Of a stretch of 64,000 nt of DNA, positions 16,910 to 24,225 are shown piece after piece. The DNA is from an uncultured Eubacteriales bacterium. GTDB lineage: Bacteria > Bacillota > Clostridia > Christensenellales > UBA1242. Position 1 is the first letter of the stretch. The number at the start of each line of letters is the position of its first letter. A program made the translations under genes and the position numbers. The notes below the pieces were generated by a model. The model was given only the letters and a program-made list of their open reading frames with translations, was not told where the DNA came from and made no database searches. The DNA is taken from NCBI GenBank assembly GCA_948514155.1, contig CAOQYA010000002.1:1-64000 (forward strand). The letters are read 5' to 3'.

Positions 16910-18652
16910 TTAAATTTCCTCCTTTTTAAGTTGTGAGAGCGCAATTTCCTTGTAAACAGGGCAGGAGTCAATAAGTTCGTCGTGAGTTCCCATTCCCACC
17001 ATATCACCCTCATTGAGCACGATAATCTTGTCAGCGTTTCTGATTGTGCCTATGCGCTGTGCAACAATAAGTTGTGTGGAGTTTTTAACATGAGTTTTTA
17101 ACGATTTTCTCAGTGCTTTGTCGGTCTTGTAGTCGAGCGCAGAAAAAGAGTCGTCAAAGATAAGAATTTCCGGCTCGCGCACGATAGCGCGTGCAATAGA
17201 AAGGCGCTGCTTCTGTCCACCTGAAACATTGTGCCCGCCCTGGGCGATGTGTGACTGCAAGCCCTCCTCTTTTTGATAGACGAATTTCGATTGTGAGATT
17301 TTGATTGCTCTTTCAATCTGCTCGTCGGTCGCGTTTGGGTTGCCATATCTGATGTTTTCTTCAATCGTGCCCGAGAAAAGCACTCCTCTTTGCGGCACAT
17401 AGCCGATTTTGTCGTGAAGGTCGGCTTCTTTATAGTCTTTCACATTTTTGCCGTCAACAAGCACCTCGCCTTCGGTGCAGTCGTAAAATCTAGGCACAAG
17501 ATTGATAAGCGTCGATTTGCCCGAGCCTGTCGAGCCGATAAATGCAACAGTTTCGCCCTTGTGAGCCTTGAACGAGATGTTTTTCAGCACGTAGTCGTCG
17601 GCGTCCGGATATTTAAAGGAAACATTTTTAAATTCGATAGTTCCAATCTCTGTTTCCTCTTGCAAGTTTTCGCCGTCCGAAATCGAAGACTTGGAATTTA
17701 ACACCTGCTTAATTCTCTGCCCAGAAACAATGCCACGCGGAATCATCACCATAAGCATAGACACCATCATAAACGCCATGATGATTTGCATCGAATATTG
17801 TGTAAATTTTGTAAGTGTCTCAAAGCCAATTGAGCCGCCAGAGATAAGATAAGCGCCCAGCCAAACGAGTGCAAGAGAAGTTCCTTGCATGATAAGCGAG
17901 ATGCCAGGGCCCATTATGCCAGCAACGCGATTTATGAATATGTCGGTCTTAGAAAGTTTTTCGTTAACTGCTTTGAATTTGCCTTCTTGGATGTCCTCTG
18001 CGCTGTTTGCACGAACAACTTTAATTCCTGTAAGGTTTTCACGAGATACAAGGTTAATTTTATCCGTGAGTGTTTGCACCTTCTTGAATTTTGGCACAAC
18101 AAAAACAAACATCACAAGCACCAGCATAAGAAGAGCAACAACGCTGCAGGCGGTCACGATAGACATCTGTCCCGACAGGTTGATAATTTTAAAAACTGCC
18201 ACAATCGCAGTTACAGGTGCGGTTAGACCCAAATTGATGATAAGGATAAGCACATTTTGAAGTTGTGTGATGTCGTTTGTGGAGCGGGTGATGAGTGAAG
18301 CAATCGAGAATTTGTTAATTTCGGTCATAGAGAACTCGTTAACCTTCTTAAACACATCTCGACGCACTCTGGCCATAACATTGGTGATAACGCGCGCACT
18401 TAAATAGGCAACAACAATGGTGCAAATAAAAATACCTGCCACAAGCAGCAGCATAAATCCGCCATTTTTTAAGATCTCCGTCCAAAACAGATTAAGGTCG
18501 CCCGCCATTGCGCCTGCTTGAAGAGTTCCAACGATAGCGCCCATGTATTCTGGAAGTGTGAGGTTGCAATAAATTTGCAGCCCCAAAAGTGCTAAGGCTG
18601 CTATTAAAAGTATCCAATCTTTGGCTCTAAAAGCCCTGAAAATTTTTGACAT
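16910..18652 (-). CDS. Heterodimeric ABC exporter subunit, degenerate-site Walker half
   Basis: A 580-residue half-transporter with six membrane helices and an NBD. Walker A GSTGSGKST and signature VSGGQ are normal, but Walker B reads LIFDDSFSALD (Asp in place of the catalytic Glu) and the switch region reads AQRI (Gln in place of His). These two substitutions mark the non-hydrolysing site of TM287/288- and BmrCD-type heterodimers, completed here by the VSQGQ signature of the adjacent subunit. It is the first gene of the operon, so the partner is certain by gene order and by complementary motif loss. Confidence 0.92.
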   Translation of the reverse strand: MSKIFRAFRAKDWILLIAALALLGLQIYCNLTLPEYMGAIVGTLQAGAMAGDLNLFWTEILKNGGFMLLLVAGIFICTIVVAYLSARVITNVMARVRRDVFKKVNEFSMTEINKFSIASLITRSTNDITQLQNVLILIINLGLTAPVTAIVAVFKIINLSGQMSIVTACSVVALLMLVLVMFVFVVPKFKKVQTLTDKINLVSRENLTGIKVVRANSAEDIQEGKFKAVNEKLSKTDIFINRVAGIMGPGISLIMQGTSLALVWLGAYLISGGSIGFETLTKFTQYSMQIIMAFMMVSMLMVMIPRGIVSGQRIKQVLNSKSSISDGENLQEETEIGTIEFKNVSFKYPDADDYVLKNISFKAHKGETVAFIGSTGSGKSTLINLVPRFYDCTEGEVLVDGKNVKDYKEADLHDKIGYVPQRGVLFSGTIEENIRYGNPNATDEQIERAIKISQSKFVYQKEEGLQSHIAQGGHNVSGGQKQRLSIARAIVREPEILIFDDSFSALDYKTDKALRKSLKTHVKNSTQLIVAQRIGTIRNADKIIVLNEGDMVGMGTHDELIDSCPVYKEIALSQLKKEEI

Positions 18653-18783
18653 AGTTAAAGTATATGCTTCCCGCCAAAATTAGTCAAATAAAAAACGCGA
18701 AATCGTTTTTCTTTTTTAAATGTGATGTGATATATTATCTCTATGAAAGCAAACTTTTGCTAAAAAACATATGAGGTGAAAAC

Positions 18784-19725
18784 ATGGCATTTAATCTTTT
18801 CAAAAGTGAGAAAGTTGTAGACCCAACAATTCACGACGAGGAAGAAAATATCAATATTTCAATGGGTGTGCATATCTTAAGTAATTGTAAGAATGTTAGC
18901 GTTTCTGGCAAAGCGGTTATCTTGGAAGCAATAGGCACTCACTTTAAAGAGGTGAGTGGGAAAGCATTCATTCAAATGTTTGATGCTGGCTCAATAGACA
19001 GCTTGTATGGGAAAGCCAAAATCGGCATGCTTAAAAGCGGTTTCGTGGGTAGAGTTAGCGGGAAAGCCAAAATCACAACAATAAACGATTGCGTTATTGA
19101 TTATGTATCGGGTAAAGCTAAGATCGGCACTATGAACAGTGGTTATATTAGGTTTTTGGATGAGAAGTCAGAACTTGCCACAATGACAGAGGGCAAAATC
19201 ATGTTCGTGCGTGATAAAGCAAGAGTTGTAACTCTCATCAACGGCGAAATCACTGGTATTGAAGATAACGCTGAACTTGTAAGCATGATGAGCGGTAAAG
19301 TGACTTACTCACTCAATGATGCTAAAATCGGAACAATCAATAATGGTCAGATCGGGCTGATTGCCGATAACGCCGAAATCTCCACTCTCAATAAGGGTGA
19401 GGTTAGCGAGATGCTTGGCTCAAGTATGATTTCGGCAAACATGGAAGGTTCTGTTAAATACATGTGCCCGAATGCACTTATTCTCTATAGCCCAGATAAG
19501 AGCGAAAAAAGAAGGGAAGAGTTCAAAAAGAACAAGGCCGAACTTATGAAATCGGCGGAGGAGCTGGAAAAGCCAAAGCCTCAGCAAATGAAACTTGAAC
19601 TTGATAAAAAACAAGTTAAGAAAACTGAAGAAAAAGTGGCCGAGCAAAATGCTGGCGAGGCGGAGGCTGAAAAAGAGGTCACAGTTAAGAAAACAACAAG
19701 GACGAAGAAAACGACGATTAAATAG
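18784..19725 (+). CDS. Beta-solenoid protein with exact 17-residue repeats
   Basis: A 313-residue protein not recognised as a named family. Residues about 40-226 are eleven tandem repeats of exactly 17 residues without indels, for example VSGKAKIGTMNSGYIRF, IADNAEISTLNKGEVSE and LYGKAKIGMLKSGFVGR; a decayed twelfth copy precedes them (23-39). The pattern is small/hydrophobic-x-G/D-K/N-A-K/E-I, then T/S-I/L/M, then G-x-I/V, as in a beta-helix or bactofilin-like polymer. A short acidic N terminus and a lysine/glutamate-rich coiled tail (about 240-313, ending in TTRTKKTTIK) flank it. No signal peptide is seen, so it is probably cytoplasmic. The RBS is GAGGTG before ATG 18784. It sits 8 nt before a metal permease gene. 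Confidence 0.8.
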   Translation: MAFNLFKSEKVVDPTIHDEEENINISMGVHILSNCKNVSVSGKAVILEAIGTHFKEVSGKAFIQMFDAGSIDSLYGKAKIGMLKSGFVGRVSGKAKITTINDCVIDYVSGKAKIGTMNSGYIRFLDEKSELATMTEGKIMFVRDKARVVTLINGEITGIEDNAELVSMMSGKVTYSLNDAKIGTINNGQIGLIADNAEISTLNKGEVSEMLGSSMISANMEGSVKYMCPNALILYSPDKSEKRREEFKKNKAELMKSAEELEKPKPQQMKLELDKKQVKKTEEKVAEQNAGEAEAEKEVTVKKTTRTKKTTIK

Positions 19726-19733
19726 GGGAAGGA

Positions 19734-20645
19734 ATGCAAGTGTTTTTATCGGCGCTTTCAGATGCCGCTCTCGACACCCTTAAAGTGCTGCCAATTTTAT
19801 ATCTCGCATATCTGTTAGTCGCATATTTTTCGCACTCGAAAAGCGGGAAGTTTACTCGCTTTTTGAATAAATCAAAAAAGGCCGGCCCTCTCGCGGGTGC
19901 TTTTTTAGGTTGTGTGCCACAATGCGGCTTTTCTTCTGTCATGTCCGATTTGTATTCTAGGCGTGCTGTCACTCTTGGCACTCTGATAGCGGTGTTTATC
20001 GCAACATCAGACGAAGCCCTGCCAATTTTAATTGCAAACCCCAACTTTATTGTCGACCTCTTAATTTTAATCGGGCTTAAGATTGTTTTTGCGGTGGCCT
20101 TTGGCTATCTAGTGGACGTTACAATTTCGCTTTTTGCTCGTCGAAAGAAAAAGGAAGAGTCCGAGCCAATCTTGGCCGAAGAACTCGAGCATGGTCACGA
20201 CCATTGTGCTTGCCACGGGCATGGCGACCATAAAGGTCATTGCAGCGAAAAGAATATCTTCCTCGACGCTCTTCATCACACCGTAAACATCGCTCTTTAC
20301 ATTTTCTTTGCAACGCTGATAATCAATATCATCGTTGAAGCGGTGGGAATGGACGCTCTCACATCATGGTTTGGTGGAAATGTGTATATTCAAATTTTGC
20401 TTGCGGGGCTTATTGGCCTTATTCCAAATTGCGCATCTTCGGTCTTTCTTGTGGAACTCTATATCAACGGAGGGATAGCCTTTTCCGCGATGTTTGCCGG
20501 ACTTTGCGTAGGGGCGGGTGTCGGGCTTATAATCCTCTTCACTAAAAACATCGGCAAAAAGAAAATACTTGAAAATATTTCAATCATTTCGCTCCTCTAT
20601 ATCTTCGGCATCGCCTCCGGCATGCTTGTAAGTTTGTTCTATTAA
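19734..20645 (+). CDS. Putative heavy-metal permease, ArsP_2-like, with His-rich loop
   Basis: A 303-residue polytopic membrane protein with eight to ten hydrophobic segments. GAFLGCVPQCGFSSVMSDLY and the second-half counterpart GLIGLIPNCASSVFLVELY form an internal repeat with conserved Cys-Pro/Pro-Asn-Cys motifs typical of the 10TM putative metal exporters (ArsP_2/putative manganese transporter group). The central cytoplasmic loop is rich in His and Cys (HGHDHCACHGHGDHKGHC, about residues 148-165), which suggests transition-metal binding. It starts at ATG 19734 behind GGGGAAGG, 8 nt after the solenoid gene, so they are probably co-expressed. Metal identity is not determined. Confidence 0.8.
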   Translation: MQVFLSALSDAALDTLKVLPILYLAYLLVAYFSHSKSGKFTRFLNKSKKAGPLAGAFLGCVPQCGFSSVMSDLYSRRAVTLGTLIAVFIATSDEALPILIANPNFIVDLLILIGLKIVFAVAFGYLVDVTISLFARRKKKEESEPILAEELEHGHDHCACHGHGDHKGHCSEKNIFLDALHHTVNIALYIFFATLIINIIVEAVGMDALTSWFGGNVYIQILLAGLIGLIPNCASSVFLVELYINGGIAFSAMFAGLCVGAGVGLIILFTKNIGKKKILENISIISLLYIFGIASGMLVSLFY

Positions 20646-20652
20646 ATCTCGT

Positions 20653-20841
20653 TTGTCATCCTGAGAGTCATATTCTCTGTCATTCTGAGCGAAGCGAAAA
20701 ATCTTTTGAACAGACTTCGTCTGCTACTAGACACGCCCAAATAGTCGCCCGCGCTCGGGTTATTCTGAGCGTTAGCGAAGAATCTTTTTGATAGCCACAA
20801 TCCAAGTCATTCTGAGGCAACGCCGAAGAATCTTTTGGATT
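20653..20841. repeat. Composite dispersed repeat, cluster 2
   Basis: Three TCATTCTGAG...GAAGAATCTTTT units (about 20678-20710, 20760-20791 and 20806-20841) and a remnant at 20653-20666. Between them is a second module, 20711-20761: hairpin CAGAC-ttc-GTCTG, then ACTAGACAC and CCCAAA. The same second module occurs inverted at 61935-61980, so the mobile or repeated unit is larger than the 30-bp palindrome. Confidence 0.7.
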
Positions 20842-20857
20842 AAATTTTATTTGGATA

Positions 20858-20886
20858 TTGACATTCGCAGACATATGTGTTAAAGT
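20858..20886 (+). promoter_or_regulatory. Sigma-A promoter of paralogue 1
   Basis: TTGACA (20858-20863), 17-bp spacer, TAAAGT (20881-20886), then GAAGGAGAG before ATG 20906. Confidence 0.8.
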
Positions 20887-20905
20887 TAAAGCGAAGGAGA
20901 GATTT

Positions 20906-21910
20906 ATGGGAAAATCAGAGTTTGAAAACATAAAAGAAATCGAAGAAGTTGTTGAAGGCTATAGGAAACTTGGAACAAATGAGGCAATAGCAGAGAAAGA
21001 TGCGTTTTTAGATAAGTGCGACGAAGCATATGCCAAATACATAAACCCTCAAGAAACTTTTGAATACGCAAAGTTATTTGGTAGATTTTACAAAGGTTTG
21101 TTTGACAGAATTATCGAGCTATCACAGCAGGTTTCTGTTGAAAATTTGGTAGATTCATATTTTCATTTTAAAGCGGCTGCTTGGTGTTGCTCACTTGAAT
21201 CAACGGTTTCAGTAGCCGAAAGAGTTGCTGAGGCTATAGCGAAAAAAGATATAAAGCGTAGCTGCATGGAAAATGAAGAAAAGATTTTTTCGCTTTTTGA
21301 GGAATACAAAAAACTCGCAGCTAATGCGTGCCCGTTATTAGTTGAGTCTGCTAGGGAGTCATTCATTAAACTTAACGATTTGGTTGCTACATATTGCGAC
21401 CATGGAATAAACTTGAGGATGCTTGAGAATGCGAAAGATATTTTTGGCGAGGGTTATGAAAAAATCGCAAAAGCAAACATGACAAGACTATGTTCATTTT
21501 TATCTCCACAAGGTATATTTGAAATCGTAAGGAAGTTTGATTTCCTAGACCCAAAAGATTATGATGAGAAAGTTTTGACTGAAGGTAGTGCTCAGTTAAA
21601 TTTAGATTATTCAAAGTTGCCGGATGCAGATAAATATAAGCATTACATGAAGATTTTAACAATGCCAGCTAATGTGTATAACGGAGAAGTCGTTGAAGAA
21701 GTAGAAAAGGTTCTAATTGAAAATCTTCCACAAACTGATGAGTTCGCCGGTGAAGAAATTGAAAATGTATATGCGGCATATTGTATCAAAACACCTTGGG
21801 CGGTAAAGCAGGATAAAATAGACGAAGACAATGCTTTGAGAGAGGAGTTAAGAGACAAACAAGAGGCAATTTTGAAAAGACTTTCCAATACCAATGAGTT
21901 ATCAAAGTAA
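20906..21910 (+). CDS. Unknown protein, paralogue 1 of a three-gene family
   Basis: A 334-residue, mainly alpha-helical, charged, soluble protein without signal peptide or recognisable domain. It shares landmarks with the next two genes: an N-terminal EKDAFLDKCDEAY, a central EYKKLAANACP, NLRMLENAKDIFGEGYEKI followed by NMTRLCSF, then FDFLDPKDYDEKV, GSAQLNLDYSKL and a C-terminal VYAAYCIKTPWA. The start is ATG 20906 with GAAGGAGAG; an upstream in-frame TTG overlaps the -35 box and is excluded. It has its own promoter and terminator. Gene duplication is clear; function is unknown. Confidence 0.78.
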   Translation: MGKSEFENIKEIEEVVEGYRKLGTNEAIAEKDAFLDKCDEAYAKYINPQETFEYAKLFGRFYKGLFDRIIELSQQVSVENLVDSYFHFKAAAWCCSLESTVSVAERVAEAIAKKDIKRSCMENEEKIFSLFEEYKKLAANACPLLVESARESFIKLNDLVATYCDHGINLRMLENAKDIFGEGYEKIAKANMTRLCSFLSPQGIFEIVRKFDFLDPKDYDEKVLTEGSAQLNLDYSKLPDADKYKHYMKILTMPANVYNGEVVEEVEKVLIENLPQTDEFAGEEIENVYAAYCIKTPWAVKQDKIDEDNALREELRDKQEAILKRLSNTNELSK

Positions 21911-21917
21911 AAATTAT

Positions 21918-21953
21918 AAACTTTGCAAGAAAAAATTATTGCAAAGTTTTTTT
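21918..21953 (+). terminator. Terminator of paralogue 1
   Basis: AAACTTTGCAA (21918-21928) pairs with TTGCAAAGTTT (21939-21949), then T run. The stem is nearly identical to that after paralogue 2. Confidence 0.88.
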
Positions 21954-21961
21954 TATTTGCA

Positions 21962-21990
21962 TTGACACTCGTGTTTGTATATGATAAACT
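21962..21990 (+). promoter_or_regulatory. Sigma-A promoter of paralogue 2
   Basis: TTGACA (21962-21967), 17-bp spacer, TAAACT (21985-21990), immediately after the preceding terminator. Confidence 0.82.
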
Positions 21991-22011
21991 GGCATTAAGT
22001 AAGGAGGGAAT

Positions 22012-23082
22012 ATGGAAAAATCAAAATATGACTTCGTCGACGAGATTGAAGACATAATAAGCAAGTATGAAAAGGCTGGTGGTATAGCAACTGGTTCAAA
22101 AGAGGCTTTTTTGGCAAAGGTTGATGCAAAGTGTGCTGAGATGAACAATTTTGTCTTGGTCTTTGATTATGCAAAACGATTTAATAGACGCGATATTGCT
22201 CTTTTCAAAAATATTCACAAAAACATCTTTAAAATGAGAGATGAGAAGAACTACATAGCAACATTGAGAGATGTCTACAATCATTTTGTTAATGCCGAAA
22301 ACAGTTATGAACAGACCGGCATTGCAGATATAAGAGAAATATATAAGTCGACAGGATATTCGATTTTGTCTTTGTTTAGCCGGTCTGCTTTATTTCCTGT
22401 GGAAACTTTAACACATGATGACGCAATGATAATTGCAGACTTGTGTGGTGAATATACTAAAGTTAAAAAATTAACTGCAAATCGCGAAGATTTCAAAATA
22501 ACATCTGAGGACAAGTGCGATATGCTTGGGATGGCAATAAATATTAACAGAGATGTTCTCGCAGAGTTGGGTGACTATGAGGTAAATCTGCACATGCTTG
22601 AAAAGGGTGAGGAGTATTTTGAAGATACTTATACATATTTTGAATGTGGCCAGAGCAATGCTGCTAGAATAGCCAAAATAGCCGAACCTGAACAGATTTA
22701 TGATGTGGTGAGCCGTTTTGATTATTTGCCTGCTTCGAGATATGCTGATAAAGTCCGTGAAAAAGGCTCTGCAAAATTAAATCTTAAATATTCGGAATTG
22801 AAAGGTGCTTACAAATTAGCAAATTATAATGCTATCTTATGGAAGAAGGAAGACGCGGACTTTGAAGAAGTATTTGCTGAAGCCAAGAAGCGTATGCTGG
22901 AAGATATGGCAAATAAAAATGACTGGATGGGTGAGTATCCAGAAATGGTTTATGCTGATTATGGAATTGTAACGCCTTGGGCGGCAAGGAAGGCAGAAGA
23001 AAACGCGGCTAAGGATTACAAAGCGGAAGTAGACAAAGAAGCAAAAAATTTCTTGAAAGGAATTAGAGAATTTGTAAAATAA
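22012..23082 (+). CDS. Unknown protein, paralogue 2 of a three-gene family
   Basis: A 356-residue helical protein homologous to its neighbours. Shared blocks are SKEAFLAKVDAKCAE, FDYAKRFNRRD, NLHMLEKGEEYFEDTY, NAARIAKIAEPEQIYDVV, RFDYLPASRYADKVREKGSA, LNLKYSEL and VYADYGIVTPWAA. Relative to paralogue 1 it is divergent in the first 200 residues and better conserved from the NLxML block onward, suggesting the C-terminal half carries the common function. RBS AAGGAGGG precedes ATG 22012. It is monocistronic, with its own promoter and hairpin. No enzymatic motif, coiled coil or membrane segment was recognised. Confidence 0.78.
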   Translation: MEKSKYDFVDEIEDIISKYEKAGGIATGSKEAFLAKVDAKCAEMNNFVLVFDYAKRFNRRDIALFKNIHKNIFKMRDEKNYIATLRDVYNHFVNAENSYEQTGIADIREIYKSTGYSILSLFSRSALFPVETLTHDDAMIIADLCGEYTKVKKLTANREDFKITSEDKCDMLGMAININRDVLAELGDYEVNLHMLEKGEEYFEDTYTYFECGQSNAARIAKIAEPEQIYDVVSRFDYLPASRYADKVREKGSAKLNLKYSELKGAYKLANYNAILWKKEDADFEEVFAEAKKRMLEDMANKNDWMGEYPEMVYADYGIVTPWAARKAEENAAKDYKAEVDKEAKNFLKGIREFVK

Positions 23083-23091
23083 AAAAGAAAG

Positions 23092-23124
23092 CTTTGCAAG
23101 ATAAAAACTTGCAAAGTTTTTTTT
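23092..23124 (+). terminator. Terminator of paralogue 2
   Basis: CTTTGCAAG (23092-23100) pairs with CTTGCAAAG (23108-23116), followed by eight T. Confidence 0.88.
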
Positions 23125-23133
23125 GAGGGGCTA

Positions 23134-23162
23134 TTGACATGCTAAGACGCATATGTTAAAAT
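23134..23162 (+). promoter_or_regulatory. Sigma-A promoter of paralogue 3
   Basis: TTGACA (23134-23139), 17-bp spacer, TAAAAT (23157-23162). Confidence 0.85.
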
Positions 23163-23185
23163 AATTAGACGCAGGAGATGAATAC

Positions 23186-23983
23186 ATGACAGATAAACAA
23201 TCAAAAATCTTGGATACTATCTTTGACGCTTGCAAAGATTTTGATAATTATAGGATGAAATCGGAAAAAGAAAACTTTTTGAAAGAGTGTGACAAAATTG
23301 TTTTGTCGCAAACAGATAGCGAGTTTTCTCAAAACTATGTTTATCGTTTTGCTAGATACTCCCCAGAGTTTTTTGAGTATATGCTTAAGACAGTTAAGGA
23401 GTTGAATGTGGCTGCCGTATGGGCGCTTTTTAATGAATTTATATTTGCTCAGAACTATGTTGTAAACAGTATGTCTAATATTGCAAAAATGCACTCACTT
23501 TCAACAGAAGCAGTGCTAAAAATTAGCAGAAGCAAGAAAGAATTTAAAGGTGCTGAAAGTCATAACATTGTTTCTATATGTGAAGTTTATGGAAAGTTGG
23601 GCCTTGTAAAATGTGGCATAGATGACCAACAATATGCGGAAATTATCAGGTCTAATTGCGTTAAGTTAAACATGGAAGTTGTAGCAAAAAAATGTGATGC
23701 TGGTGCCAATTTCAAAATGCTCAATCAGTCAATTTTTTGTTTCGGAGAAAGTGTGGAACTAGAGGAATGTGAGAAGAGGAATGCTGCTCGCATATTGAAG
23801 GTGGGAAGTAGGTCTGAACTTGCACACCTTATCAATAACTGCCCAGGGATAGCGGAACTCGTTGGGGTTAATAAGCCGCAAATACCTGTCGAAAGAAAAG
23901 AAAAGTTGCTGCAAAAAGAAAAAGATAATGTTTTGCAGACATCGTCCAAAATTCTAGACAAACTAGCAGACCTTTGCAAATAA
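23186..23983 (+). CDS. Unknown protein, paralogue 3 (shorter) of a three-gene family
   Basis: A 265-residue relative of the two preceding genes. It keeps SEKENFLKECDKI, VYRFARYSPEFFEYM, CEVYGKLGLVKCG, NFKMLNQSIFCFGESVE and NAARILKVGSRSELAHLI, but lacks the RFDFL...LNLxYSxL and TPWA blocks, so it is about 80 residues shorter at the C terminus and replaced there by a Lys-rich helix. RBS is GCAGGAGATG before ATG 23186. Promoter and terminator are its own. It is the last of the array; the conserved 20-bp motif copy A lies just behind it. Confidence 0.75.
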   Translation: MTDKQSKILDTIFDACKDFDNYRMKSEKENFLKECDKIVLSQTDSEFSQNYVYRFARYSPEFFEYMLKTVKELNVAAVWALFNEFIFAQNYVVNSMSNIAKMHSLSTEAVLKISRSKKEFKGAESHNIVSICEVYGKLGLVKCGIDDQQYAEIIRSNCVKLNMEVVAKKCDAGANFKMLNQSIFCFGESVELEECEKRNAARILKVGSRSELAHLINNCPGIAELVGVNKPQIPVERKEKLLQKEKDNVLQTSSKILDKLADLCK

Positions 23984-23984
23984 A

Positions 23985-24008
23985 AAACAAGCCATCGGCT
24001 TGTTTTTT
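23985..24008 (+). terminator. Terminator of paralogue 3
   Basis: AAACAAGCC (23985-23993), loop ATC, GGCTTGTTT (23997-24005), then T run. Confidence 0.85.
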
Positions 24009-24012
24009 CTGT

Positions 24013-24047
24013 ATACCTGGACTATTATGTCATAATACACACAACAT
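24013..24047 (+). other. Conserved dyad motif, copy A (possible recombinase site)
   Basis: Contains TTATGTCATAATACACACAA at 24025-24044, identical over 20 bp to copy C (49432-49451, opposite strand) and differing by one base from copy B (36045-36064). The core TATTATG-T-CATAATA is a perfect palindrome. The right arm (ACACAACAT) is conserved, the left arm is not. It lies between two convergent genes, so it is not a promoter operator for either. Confidence 0.6.
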
Positions 24048-24164
24048 ATTGAATTTATAGGGCTTTTCTACTGTATTAATAATAGTAGGTAAAAATGCCA
24101 AATTGTTTTTTTAATCATCCTTGTTCTATTTGAACGCTATCTAGTGATAACAAAAATAGCCTAA

Positions 24165-24188
24165 AAAAGAGGGGCAGGCCCTCTTTTT
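24165..24188. terminator. Terminator-like hairpin between convergent genes
   Basis: AAAAAGAGGG pairs with CCCTCTTTTTT around a short loop, usable on both strands; most likely it ends the PepC-like gene on the minus strand. Confidence 0.75.
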
Positions 24189-24225
24189 TATTGCATTGTT
24201 TTCGCATACATGCAAAGCAACAAAA

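Noticed and set aside
20653..20841. An insertion sequence behind the dispersed repeats.
   Set aside because: No transposase frame or matching terminal repeats were found in the window.
20906..23983. Known toxin, HEAT-repeat or defence family for the three paralogues.
   Set aside because: No catalytic or repeat motif supports any named family, so they are left as unknown.
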